This document shows positions 31,095 to 39,231 of a stretch of DNA of 51,815 nucleotides, one piece after another. The first letter of the stretch is position 1; every line of letters begins with the position of its first letter. The notes under the pieces were generated by a model that was not told the DNA's origin, searched no databases, and was given only the letters and a program-made list of their open reading frames with translations. This DNA is from Thiohalocapsa sp. ML1 (lineage in GTDB: Bacteria; Pseudomonadota; Gammaproteobacteria; Chromatiales; Chromatiaceae): contig NZ_JABX01000043.1 in the NCBI RefSeq assembly GCF_001469165.1, forward strand, positions 1 to 51,815, given 5' to 3'. A program made the position numbers and the translations under genes.

Positions 31095-32522
31095 ATGTCT
31101 ATTGCGATGGCGCAATTCCTGAGGTCGCACGGCCTTGTCCGCAATCCTTTCATCGAAGAGGAGGCGCAGAACGACAAGGTTTTCGAGGATCTAGTGAACG
31201 AGTCGGGCTACACCTTCAATCATCAGGCTTGGGACAAGTTTTTCGGTGAGCCGCCCGGCTGCGGGACATCGATGATCTTCGGCGTCAAGGGCAGTGGCAA
31301 GTCCGCGCTGCGGCTGGCGCTGGAAAAGAACATCGGGCACTACAACAGCGGCCACGGCGAGCGGATACTGCTGCTCAGTTACGACGACTTCAATGGCTTT
31401 CTAGAGGCGTTCAAGCGCAAGCTGGAGCAGGAGCGCAACCGCACGTCGGCGGTGACGCTGAACGACTTCCGGCTCGCTCAGCACCTCGATGCGATACTCG
31501 TCTGCGGCATGGAGTCTCTACTATCTGAGCTGAAAACGACCGATCTCCCCCTGGATCATCTGGAGCGCTATCAGCGTCATGACCTGATGATGTTGATGGC
31601 TTTCTATGTCAGCGGACCACCGGATCGCTACAACCGCATCATCTCCGCACTGAGTCGGAAACTGCTGCGCCGCGGCATTCTCAGCAGCATGGGCCGCGGC
31701 ATCAAAGGATTCCTTGGCGCTGTCTTTACGCTCGGGCTGGGACCGATCAGCTCGGCGATGTTCTACCGCGGGGTTGCGCGCTCGGCGGCGCGCGAGATCG
31801 TGGTGCGGGACCGCGATGCGCGCGATGTCGAGCGGGCGCTGACCGCCATACCCCGCGGCTATCTCAAGGATCAGGACGTCAAGCGCAAGGGCTGGCGGGA
31901 TGACGATGACATGCGACGCCTGTTCTTGAGCAAGTTCATCGACTGCGTCTTGGCGTTGGGCTACCGCCAGATCGTGGTCGTCATGGACAAGGTGGACGAG
32001 CCGTCGCTGATCAACGGCGACCGCGACAAGATGGAGGCCTTCGTTTGGCCGCTATGGAATAATCGCATTCTGCAGTTGCACCCGCATCTCAGCTTCAAGA
32101 TGTTGCTGCCGCGTCAGTTGTACGAGTCCGTACGCAAGGCCTCCTCGGAAAAGGCCAATATCGCGCGCTTTGATAAACAGAAGATCATCTATCCGTTCCG
32201 TTGGGGCGACAAGCAGCTCTACGACGTCATGTCCGATCGCCTGCGGATCTGCCGCGCCGATCCCAGCGAGCCCTATCCGCTCGATCGGCTGTTCGATGTG
32301 TCGATCCAGCGCAGCGAGCTGCTCGGCATACTCGACAAGCTGCGGCAGCCGCGCTTCGTCCTCAATTATCTCTACCGGCTGATTGCCGAGACCTGCGCCC
32401 ACAGCGATGATACGGGCCAGGGCGCGATCCGTATCCCGCACGAGGTCTTCTACAAGGTCACCGCCGCCATTGGCGAGGATATTCGCCAGTATTATCAGAC
32501 GCTCGGCGAGAGCCCGGAGTAA
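31095..32522 (+). CDS. P-loop ATPase of unknown function
   Basis: A 475-residue protein with Walker A GVKGSGKS at 63-70 and Walker B IVVVMDKVDE at about 293-302, an arrangement like STAND or ORC/KAP-type P-loop NTPases. The N-terminal NPFIEEEAQNDKVFEDLV is like sequences that precede the nucleotide site in AAA-like ATPases. Residues about 205-223 (GFLGAVFTLGLGPISSAMF) are hydrophobic and may touch the membrane. The C-terminal third is helical. I know no named family. The upstream small membrane protein suggests a membrane-linked two-gene system; a phage-defence or envelope role is only a hypothesis. Confidence 0.7.
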   Translation: MSIAMAQFLRSHGLVRNPFIEEEAQNDKVFEDLVNESGYTFNHQAWDKFFGEPPGCGTSMIFGVKGSGKSALRLALEKNIGHYNSGHGERILLLSYDDFNGFLEAFKRKLEQERNRTSAVTLNDFRLAQHLDAILVCGMESLLSELKTTDLPLDHLERYQRHDLMMLMAFYVSGPPDRYNRIISALSRKLLRRGILSSMGRGIKGFLGAVFTLGLGPISSAMFYRGVARSAAREIVVRDRDARDVERALTAIPRGYLKDQDVKRKGWRDDDDMRRLFLSKFIDCVLALGYRQIVVVMDKVDEPSLINGDRDKMEAFVWPLWNNRILQLHPHLSFKMLLPRQLYESVRKASSEKANIARFDKQKIIYPFRWGDKQLYDVMSDRLRICRADPSEPYPLDRLFDVSIQRSELLGILDKLRQPRFVLNYLYRLIAETCAHSDDTGQGAIRIPHEVFYKVTAAIGEDIRQYYQTLGESPE

Positions 32523-32553
32523 TCGCGCCGCTGCGGCACACGTCGGCGCATCG

Positions 32554-32616
32554 GGCCGAGGGCCGAGGGCCGAGGGCCGAGGCGGGCTGCCTTGGCCCTT
32601 GGCCCTTCCCCCTTCC
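32554..32616. repeat. Inverted heptamer arrays after the ATPase gene
   Basis: Four GGGCCGA copies are followed, after a short spacer, by GGCCCTT copies in the opposite sense, then pyrimidine-rich CCCCCTTCC. The arms can pair to a hairpin 30 bp after the ATPase stop, fitting a transcript-end role. Confidence 0.8.
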
Positions 32617-32771
32617 GTGCCGCGGAAATGACCCTCGTCAACCCGCCGGTGAGTGTCTGAAGCGGGTGCGATTTTGGTGCTATTCTTCCGGCTCAACTGC
32701 GCCGGACACCCGTACCCTATCATCCGCGGGCGACCAGTGCTGCCGCCGACCCCGCGAGCCCTGTCCCGTTC

Positions 32772-33707
32772 ATGCCCGCCGACACCGACGTGCTGGTCAC
32801 CATCGACGATCTGGTCCGCTGGGGCGCGAGCCGATTCAGCGCGGCGGGTCTGTTCTTCGGCCACGGCACCGACAACGCCCGCGACGAGGCGCATTGGCTC
32901 ACGGCGCATGCGCTGCACCTGCCGTTCGATCTGGCGGCCGAATACGGCCACTGCCACGTGACGGGCGCCGAGCGCGAGGCGGTGCTGGGGTTGTTCCGGC
33001 GCCGCATCCACGAGCGCCGCCCGGCGGCCTATCTCACGGGCAGCACGCGCTTCGCGGGGCTCGAGTTCGCCGTCGACGACGCGGTGATGATCCCGCGCTC
33101 GCCGCTGGCGGAGCTCATTGAGCAGGGCTTTGCGCCCTGGGCCGATCCGGCGCGCATCGGGCGTGTGCTCGACCTCTGCACCGGCAGCGGCTGCCTCGGC
33201 ATCGCCGCCGCCGTGCATCTGCCCGACGTCATCGTGGACTTGGCGGACGTCTCGCCCGCGGCGCTGGCCGTGGCGCGGCGCAATTGCGAGCGCCATGGCC
33301 TCCTGGACCGGGTCAGACTCATGGAGTCGGACCTGTTTGCCGGCATCGGCGGCGACGACGACGAGGGCTATGACATCATCGTCTCAAATCCGCCCTACGT
33401 CGCTGGGGCCGAGATGGAGACGCTGCCACCCGAATACCGGCACGAGCCGCCACTGGCGCTCGCGGCGGGCGAGACGGGGCTCGATCTCGTGCTGCGCATG
33501 CTGCGCGATGCGCCGGATTATCTCGCGGACGACGGCATCCTGGTGGTGGAGGTCGGCAACAGCGCGGGCGCCCTGGCCGCGGCACTGCCCGCAGTGCCCT
33601 TCGTGTGGCTCGACTTTGAGCGCGGCGGGGAGGGCGTGTTCCTGCTGGACCACGCCGCGTTGGCCGCTCACCATGACCAGTTTGCGCAAGCGGTGGCCGC
33701 GCTGTGA
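32772..33707 (+). CDS. prmB: Ribosomal protein L3 glutamine methyltransferase PrmB
   Basis: An N5-glutamine methyltransferase (311 residues) that modifies ribosomal protein L3. Motifs: VLDLCTGSGCLGIAAA (motif I), VDLADVSPAALAVARRN, and the NPPY substrate motif in IIVSNPPYVAGAEMETLPPEYRHEPPLALAAGETG, which is the PrmB rather than PrmC/HemK pattern. The ATG at 32772 follows a weak Shine-Dalgarno. aroC, a common neighbour, is not present. Confidence 0.94.
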   Translation: MPADTDVLVTIDDLVRWGASRFSAAGLFFGHGTDNARDEAHWLTAHALHLPFDLAAEYGHCHVTGAEREAVLGLFRRRIHERRPAAYLTGSTRFAGLEFAVDDAVMIPRSPLAELIEQGFAPWADPARIGRVLDLCTGSGCLGIAAAVHLPDVIVDLADVSPAALAVARRNCERHGLLDRVRLMESDLFAGIGGDDDEGYDIIVSNPPYVAGAEMETLPPEYRHEPPLALAAGETGLDLVLRMLRDAPDYLADDGILVVEVGNSAGALAAALPAVPFVWLDFERGGEGVFLLDHAALAAHHDQFAQAVAAL

Positions 33708-33766
33708 GCCTTCGCCGAGCACCGAGCGAGGGCGCTTGCCGTGTCGTCCGTGAGGACCCGTCCCGC

Positions 33767-33862
33767 ATGGACTCGTTCGATCGTTGCGCGGACGCGGTCC
33801 CCTTCCAGACCCTGCTGAAACAAATCAACGAGACCCACCGCCGCGGGCTCGATGGAGGATGA
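33767..33862 (+). CDS. Possible short leader ORF before hemN
   Basis: A 31-codon ORF (starts MDSFDRCADAVPF, contains LLKQINETHRRGL) whose stop (TGA 33860-33862) lies two bases before the hemN ATG at 33865. Its last codons contain the GGAGG that serves hemN, so translation of the two would be linked. It may be a real small protein, a leader peptide, or chance. Confidence 0.3.
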   Translation: MDSFDRCADAVPFQTLLKQINETHRRGLDGG

Positions 33863-33864
33863 TG

Positions 33865-35322
33865 ATGCTTGACGACCCCATATCCAGCGCCGCCGGCAGC
33901 CAGGCCATCGGCAGCGAGCCAGCCGCCGACGCCGGGCGCGATCAGCACACCGTCTTCGACCTAGACCTGATCAAGCGCTACGACCAGAGCGGCCCGCGCT
34001 ACACGTCGTACCCGACCGCGGTGGAGTTCGACCCGGCCTTCGACGCCGCCCGTTATGCCGAGGTCTGCCGCGAGACCAACGCCAGCGGGCGGCCGTTGTC
34101 GCTGTATTTCCATATCCCGTTCTGCGACACGGTCTGCTTCTACTGCGCCTGCAACAAGATCGCTACCAAGGACCGCACCTTGGTGGAGCCTTACCTGGAG
34201 CGAGTCTATCGGGAGCTCGACATGCAGTCGGCGCTGTTCGATGACGCGCGTATCGTCGAGCAACTGCACTGGGGCGGCGGCACGCCCACCTTCATGAGCC
34301 AGGACCAGATGCGCGCGCTGATGGCGCAGACGCGCCGCGCGTTCCGGCTTGCCGACGACGAGCACGGCGAGTACTCCATCGAGATCGACCCGCGCGAGGC
34401 GGGTGGCGACACGGTGAAGCTGCTGCGCGAGATCGGCTTCAACCGCATGAGTCTCGGCGTGCAGGACTTCGACCCCAAGGTGCAGAAGGCCGTCAACCGC
34501 ATCCAGACGGAAGACGAAACCATGGCGGTGCTGGAAGCGGCGCGCGCCGAGGGTTTCCGCTCCATCAGCATCGACCTGATCTACGGCCTGCCGTTACAGA
34601 CCGCCGAGAGCTTCATGGACACGGTGGAGCGGATCATCGCCGTGGCGCCGGATCGGCTCTCGGTGTTCAACTACGCCCACCTGCCGACCCGCTTCATGCC
34701 GCAGCGGCGCATCAACGAGGCGGAGCTGCCGCCGCCGGAGGTCAAGCTTGAGATCCTGGAGGCCACCACGCGGCGTCTCACGGAGGCCGGCTGGCTCTAT
34801 ATCGGCATGGACCACTTCGCACGCCCCGACGACGAGCTCGCCCGCGCCCAGCGCGACGGCACGCTGTACCGCAACTTCCAGGGCTATTCGACGCACGCGG
34901 ACTGCGACCTCATCGGCCTCGGCGTCACATCCATCGGCAAGGTCGCCAACACCTACGGCCAGAACCGGCGTGAGCTCGATGCCTACTACGCGGACATCGA
35001 CGCGGGCCGGCTGCCCGTGTTCCGCGGCATCGAGCTGAACCGCGACGACGAGATCCGCCGCGACGTCATCACCCGGCTCATCTGCCATTTCCGGCTCGAT
35101 TTCGCCGATGTGGAGCGCCGCTGGGACATCGACTTCCACGACTATTTCGGCAAGAGCCTGGCGAAGCTCGACGGCATGGAGCGCGATGGCCTGCTCGGCG
35201 TGGACGAGGCCGGCATCGGCGTGGCGCCGAAGGGGCGCTTCCTGATCCGCAACATCTGTATGGCCTTCGACGCCTACCTGGACGCCAAGCAGGGCCCGGT
35301 GGGCTTCTCGAAGGTCATCTGA
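33865..35322 (+). CDS. hemN: Oxygen-independent coproporphyrinogen III oxidase
   Basis: A radical-SAM enzyme (485 residues) of anaerobic heme and chlorophyll synthesis that decarboxylates coproporphyrinogen III. It shows RYDQSGPRYTSYPTA, the [4Fe-4S] motif CDTVCFYC within PFCDTVCFYCACNK, HWGGGTPTF, and RMSLGVQDFDPKVQKAVNR. This is true HemN (long form with YTSYPTA), not HemW. The ATG at 33865 is 6 bp after GGAGG; two further ATGs lie directly before it. Confidence 0.95.
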   Translation: MLDDPISSAAGSQAIGSEPAADAGRDQHTVFDLDLIKRYDQSGPRYTSYPTAVEFDPAFDAARYAEVCRETNASGRPLSLYFHIPFCDTVCFYCACNKIATKDRTLVEPYLERVYRELDMQSALFDDARIVEQLHWGGGTPTFMSQDQMRALMAQTRRAFRLADDEHGEYSIEIDPREAGGDTVKLLREIGFNRMSLGVQDFDPKVQKAVNRIQTEDETMAVLEAARAEGFRSISIDLIYGLPLQTAESFMDTVERIIAVAPDRLSVFNYAHLPTRFMPQRRINEAELPPPEVKLEILEATTRRLTEAGWLYIGMDHFARPDDELARAQRDGTLYRNFQGYSTHADCDLIGLGVTSIGKVANTYGQNRRELDAYYADIDAGRLPVFRGIELNRDDEIRRDVITRLICHFRLDFADVERRWDIDFHDYFGKSLAKLDGMERDGLLGVDEAGIGVAPKGRFLIRNICMAFDAYLDAKQGPVGFSKVI

Positions 35323-35338
35323 CCTGGATCATCACGTC

Positions 35339-36931
35339 GTGAACAGCGAGTCAGCGCCGCCAGCGACTGCGGCGCCGGGCGTCGATGCAGGCGCGCCCGG
35401 TGACCTGATCAGCCTGTTCCGCGCTGCCGCGCGGGGGCATCCGGAGCGCGCGGCGGTCTTTGCCGATGCGCCTATTTGGACCTTCTCCGCGCTCGACATC
35501 GCCACCGACGGCGTTGCCGCCGGGCTGGCCGAGCGCGGCGTCGCACCCGGCGAGCGCGTCGCGCTGTACTGCCCGAACGGCGCCGATTTCGTCGTGGCCT
35601 ATCTCGGTTGCCTCAAGGCGGGCGCCATCGTCGTGCCCGTCAACCTGCTGCTGAACCCGCGCGAGATCGCCTTCATGCTGCGCGACAGCGGCACGCGGGC
35701 GATCTTCATCCACGCGGCGCTGGCCGATACCGCGGCGAGCGCGCTGGCGGATGCGCCGGACCTGAGCCTGCGCATCGGCATCGGCTTCGACGACGACGTG
35801 CCGCTGGTCGGCTGCCACCTGCACGAGCTGGTGCAACCGGCGCCAGCACCGTCGCTCGCACTCGGTCCGGCCGACGATGCGCTGATCCTCTACACCTCCG
35901 GGACCACCGGCCGACCCAAGGGCGCGGTGCTGACCCACGGGAACCTGGCCGCGAACGCGCTCGCCGTCGCCCGCACCCTCGGCGTCAAGCCGGGCGTGGA
36001 CCGGGTGCTGGTGGTGCTGCCGATGTTCCACGCCTTCGCCGGCACCGTCGGCGTGCTGATGCCGCTCCTGGCCGGTGCTGCCATCGTGCCGGTGCCCCGG
36101 TTCGACCCGCAGGCCATCACCCAGGCCATCAAGCTGCACCACGCTACCATCTTTCTGGGCGTGCCGAGCCTGTATGCCGTGCTGCTGCGTCTCGGCGACG
36201 ACAGGCTGGCCGCCTGGAAGTCCGTCCGGCTTGCGATCTCCGGTGGGGCGGCGATGCCGGTGGCGCTGCTGGAGGCCTTCGAGGCGCGCTTCGGCGTGCC
36301 GATCCTGGAGGGCGACGGGCCCACCGAATGCGGCCCGGTGACGGCCGTGAACCCGCCGGATGGGCCGCGCAAGCTGGGCTCCATCGGCCCGCCCATCGCG
36401 GGCGTCCAGATGCGCATCGCCGATGCGGACGGCAACACGCTGTCCGACGGCAAGTACGGCGAGGTGTGCGTGAAGAGCCCCGCCGTCATGCGTGGCTACT
36501 GGAACCTGCCGGAGGAGACGGCGCAGGCCTTCTTTGATGACTGGTTCCGCACCGGTGATCTCGGCTGGCGCGACGCCGACGGCTACTTCTACCTCGTTGA
36601 CCGGATCAAGGATCTGGTCATCAGCAACGGCATCAACGTCTATCCGCGCATCATCGAAGAGGTGTTGATCCGCCATCCGAGCGTTGCCGAGGTCGCCGTT
36701 GTGGGCGAGCCGCACCGCAGCCATGGCGAGATCCCGGTGGCCTATGTCACCGCGGCCCCTGGGCTGGCCATCGACACCGCCGCGCTTAAGGCCTGGTGCC
36801 GCGAGCACCTGGGCAGCCATGAGATCCCGCGGCGCTTCGAGGTGCTGGATGCGCTGCCGAAGAACGCCACGGGCAAGATCCTGAAGCGGGAGCTGCGGCG
36901 CGGCGGTGAAGCGGAGCGGGGCGTCGGTTAG
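35339..36931 (+). CDS. Acyl-CoA synthetase (AMP-dependent ligase)
   Basis: An ANL-superfamily enzyme (530 residues), probably a medium/long-chain fatty acid-CoA ligase. Motifs: the P-loop-like LYTSGTTGRPKG, VVLPMFHAFAG, the adenylate-binding GDGPTECGPVT, the hinge WFRTGDLGWRD with VDRIKDLVISNG, and the catalytic Lys in LPKNATGKILKREL. It begins with a GTG at 35339, 16 bp after the hemN stop, without a good Shine-Dalgarno. Substrate not determinable by eye. Confidence 0.9.
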   Translation: MNSESAPPATAAPGVDAGAPGDLISLFRAAARGHPERAAVFADAPIWTFSALDIATDGVAAGLAERGVAPGERVALYCPNGADFVVAYLGCLKAGAIVVPVNLLLNPREIAFMLRDSGTRAIFIHAALADTAASALADAPDLSLRIGIGFDDDVPLVGCHLHELVQPAPAPSLALGPADDALILYTSGTTGRPKGAVLTHGNLAANALAVARTLGVKPGVDRVLVVLPMFHAFAGTVGVLMPLLAGAAIVPVPRFDPQAITQAIKLHHATIFLGVPSLYAVLLRLGDDRLAAWKSVRLAISGGAAMPVALLEAFEARFGVPILEGDGPTECGPVTAVNPPDGPRKLGSIGPPIAGVQMRIADADGNTLSDGKYGEVCVKSPAVMRGYWNLPEETAQAFFDDWFRTGDLGWRDADGYFYLVDRIKDLVISNGINVYPRIIEEVLIRHPSVAEVAVVGEPHRSHGEIPVAYVTAAPGLAIDTAALKAWCREHLGSHEIPRRFEVLDALPKNATGKILKRELRRGGEAERGVG

Positions 36932-37304
36932 GGCTTCTTGCCGTCTTCATCGAAATCGGTATCGACATCGCGCCTCTCATCGCCGTACCTAGACTGCGTG
37001 ACGGCGCCAAATGCATGCAGATGAGTCAAGTTTCACGACGACAAGGCGCTTGAGGGAAAAAGGGCCGACGGCCAAGGGAGCCCTCCTTCGCCCTCGGCCC
37101 TTGGCCCCTGATTCACCTGCGGCGACGACCGGAGAGCGCAAAATGCGCGCCGCGTCCTGGTCGGTCTGAGGCTTCGCCTCGCTAGTGTCATGTCGTGTCG
37201 ATCCCGGTAGCGATATCGATTTCGATCCCGATTTCGACAGCAATTTTGATGCCCTTGACGTCAGGTCTCGCTGTGCTGACTCGATCCCGGGAGGGTACCG
37301 GTGC
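36932..37304. other. Intergenic region with heptamer element and TCGAT repeats
   Basis: No gene is recognised. A heptamer-derived inverted element spans 37035-37110. A tract of short TCGAT-type repeats (TATCGATTTCGATCCCGATT) covers about 37195-37245, like the tract at 18212-18253. A GAAATCGGTATCGACATCG variant is at about 36951-36971. Confidence 0.6.
37035..37110 (-). repeat. Composite inverted heptamer element, copy 1
   Basis: Starts with ACGACGACAAGGCGCTTGAG, then AAAAA, GGGCCGA/GGCCAAGGG and, after a short loop, the complementary CCCTCGGCCCTTGGCCCC. On the minus strand this is a GC-rich hairpin followed by five T (37061-37057), about 200 bp downstream of the Trm112-like gene, so it may end its transcript. 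A second copy lies at 37703-37790. Confidence 0.7.
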
Positions 37305-37514
37305 TCACCGCGGCGATTGCGCCTTGCGGATACGCTCTGCCTCTTCCTCGCTCAGGGTCCGGGCGTCTGCCTCGATCAACGCCGGGATATCGTCGACGAT
37401 GGGGTAGGCAAGGCGGGCCGCCACCGAGATCAGTTCCTGTGCCTCGCGGTCGTAGACGAGGGGCCCCTTCGTGACGGGGCAAACCAAGATGTCCAGCAGT
37501 TTCTTGTTCAGCAT
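37305..37514 (-). CDS. Trm112-like small protein (YcaR family)
   Basis: A 69-residue Trm112/YcaR-family protein: [19 protein letters not shown], then the [18 protein letters not shown] segment that defines the family. Only one of the four zinc-ligand cysteines of the classic zinc-ribbon form is kept, as in many bacterial members. GGAGA precedes the ATG at 37514; the longer upstream frame is not supported. In other bacteria it lies next to lpxK/kdsB; here it is isolated. Confidence 0.9.
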   Translation of the reverse strand: MLNKKLLDILVCPVTKGPLVYDREAQELISVAARLAYPIVDDIPALIEADARTLSEEEAERIRKAQSPR

Positions 37515-37702
37515 CGGGCGGTCTCCGGGGTTGCATGGGCCACATCGTGGTGGGCCAGAGCGCGCAAGTCTAAGGGCTTTTCTGCCGGCAGCCGAGCCCC
37601 GTTCGGTGCAAGCAGCGTTCCGCCCGATTGGACGCAAGGTCGGGCAACGTCCCGCTCGGACGAAGGGGCGTGCGGCGGCAGCCCGGAACACCCGACGGCT
37701 GA

Positions 37703-37790
37703 ACGACGACACGGCGCTTGAGGGAAAAAGGGCCGAGAACCAGGGGCCAAGGGAGCCCGCCTCGGCCCTCGGCCCTCGGCCCTTGGTTCA
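37703..37790 (-). repeat. Composite inverted heptamer element, copy 2
   Basis: Shares ACGACGACACGGCGCTTGAG plus AAAAAGGGCCGA with copy 1 at 37035, then has more GGCCCTC copies and GAACCA/TGGTTC arm ends. On the minus strand it is a hairpin followed by five T. The two copies share their left 30 bp nearly exactly and differ in heptamer number. Confidence 0.75.
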
Positions 37791-37919
37791 ATGGTGACGC
37801 AGATGGGCACATTTTTCCGCCGCCCGACGGAAAGGGCGTGGACGCGCGACGCGCATTGCGTCGCAATTTGCAAATCTACCCTCCCAAACCCGGACAAGTC
37901 GGCATAACTCCCTGATCTT

Positions 37920-38304
37920 TCATATAGGGGATTTTCTGGTCCGGAATCTGCGTATTGGACAGCGAGGCGGTGATTGCAGCTCCCCGCCTTCAGGACCCTC
38001 GATCGAGTGCGAACGCCCCGGCAGCGGACGGCGCAGGAGACGATTCGGCAAGATGCCAAGAAGGGGTTTCCAGCGAGGCTGCAGAGCGTACGAAGGCCGC
38101 CAAGAGACGCACTAGGGTAACTCGCTGGACGCTTCGGGGGCTGGCAAGGTTGCATCGCCGCAGCCCCATCTACAGGACGCGGCCCGGCCGTCGGACGGGC
38201 CGCTTGGAGACGGCATCCATCGACTGCTGATCCGGACGGGGCGCTGCCGCGGTATGAGAACAGCAACAATTTGGCCGGCATGCAACGCATGCCGGCCTTT
38301 TTTT
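37920..38304 (+). ncRNA. Candidate non-coding RNA ending at a strong terminator
   Basis: A strong intrinsic terminator at 38273-38304 points to a plus-strand transcript, yet no convincing plus-strand gene lies upstream within 1 kb. An AT-richer patch (CTTTCATATAGGGGATTTTC, about 37917-37936) could be its promoter. I compared it by memory with 6S RNA, RNase P RNA, tmRNA and 4.5S RNA and saw no match. A 91-codon ORF (37955-38230, TTG start) overlaps and is the alternative. The 5' end is a guess. Confidence 0.25.
38273..38304 (+). terminator. Strong intrinsic terminator
   Basis: An 11-bp perfect stem GGCCGGCATGC/GCATGCCGGCC with a 3-nt loop (38273-38297) is followed by seven T (38298-38304). 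The T run serves the plus strand. The minus-strand RNA-binding protein gene ends 53 bp to the right and could use the stem only weakly. Confidence 0.85.
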
Positions 38305-38356
38305 CGGCCGCGCCGGCGGCGTGGCCTAGGGCGCGCCTGCGGCGCGCCGGGTCACA

Positions 38357-38668
38357 TCACCAGCCGCCGCGGCCACCACGGCCGCCGCGGTCGCCACCAC
38401 CACCACCACCGCTGCCACCACGCTCGCTGCGCGGCTTGGCCTGGTTCACGCGCAGCGGCCGGCCCTTCAACGGTTGGTCGTTCAGCGCCTTGATCGCCGC
38501 ATCCGCCTCGCTGTTGTCGGGCATTTCGACGAAGCCGAAGCCCTTCGATTCGCCGGTGAACTTGTCGGTGATCAAGTTCGCGCTGTCCACCTGCCCGAAG
38601 GCGGCAAAGGCTTCGCGCAGGTCTTCCTGGGTCACGCTGTAGGGCAGGTTGCCAACATAGATATTCAT
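38357..38668 (-). CDS. RRM RNA-binding protein
   Basis: A 103-residue single RRM (RNP) protein of the cyanobacterial/proteobacterial Rbp type. RNP2 is IYVGNLPY at residues 2-9 and RNP1 is KGFGFVEM near 43-50; the C-terminal ~20 residues are a Gly/Arg-rich tail. Such proteins bind RNA and are often cold-induced. The ATG at 38668 gives the standard MNIYVGN start; the longer upstream frame is a shadow. Confidence 0.95.
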   Translation of the reverse strand: MNIYVGNLPYSVTQEDLREAFAAFGQVDSANLITDKFTGESKGFGFVEMPDNSEADAAIKALNDQPLKGRPLRVNQAKPRSERGGSGGGGGGDRGGRGGRGGW

Positions 38669-39231
38669 CGAGCTCGTCTCATGAGAAAGCACGCATCGTA
38701 GAAAAGGAAACCGCCGCACGGCCGATGCGCAAATCGCGCTGCGGTTCCAGCCGGGATCGTGGTACCGGCACTGGTGGGCGGTGCGAGCGATCGCACTGAC
38801 CCAGGTGGGCGTCCTGCCGCCGCACGTGCATGCACCCGGAGGTGATGTCGCGCGTGTCGAGCCGGCAGCGACTTGTCGCCACGGCTCGGCCATTGCGTTG
38901 ATGTGAGGCGCTCATGCCCCGGCCGCGCCACTGTCCGGGAGTTGGCGTTGGCGGGGATTGCGACTCCAAGGGCGAAGCGTCGGCCGGGCATCATTCGATC
39001 AAGGTCGAGCCAAAGGACGGACTCAGCAGAGGGCGCCTTGCATCAGTGGGTTGGGAGCATACACTGGTCGCAGAAGCGAAGAAAGACGATTCGATCGGGC
39101 GGGGTGGGCGCTGACGGTTCGGGATTTCTCCGCAAGCTTGCGCAGTTTCGATGCTGCCTGCGCGGCGGCAGCGGACCACGCCGGCATCGGCGGGGTGCCG
39201 AGGCCGAGGGCGCCGGTGCTGATCAGGCGCC
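38669..39231. other. Intergenic region upstream of the RNA-binding protein gene
   Basis: About 560 bp between the RRM gene and the end of zapE. I see no convincing ORF, repeat or RNA gene. It presumably contains the promoter and a long 5' leader of the RRM gene, which would fit cold-shock-type control, but no boxes are clear. Confidence 0.45.

Larger units (their letters stand above)
37515..38356. other. Long region without a recognised gene
   Basis: About 840 bp between the Trm112-like gene and the RNA-binding protein gene. It holds the composite heptamer element (37703-37790) and, in the right half, a stretch ending in a strong plus-strand terminator (38273-38304). ORFs here cross the repeats or have atypical composition and are not convincing. 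Confidence 0.55.

Noticed and set aside
37508-38290. 260-codon minus-strand ORF
   Set aside because: It reads through a heptamer repeat element and the Trm112 upstream region and has no motif.
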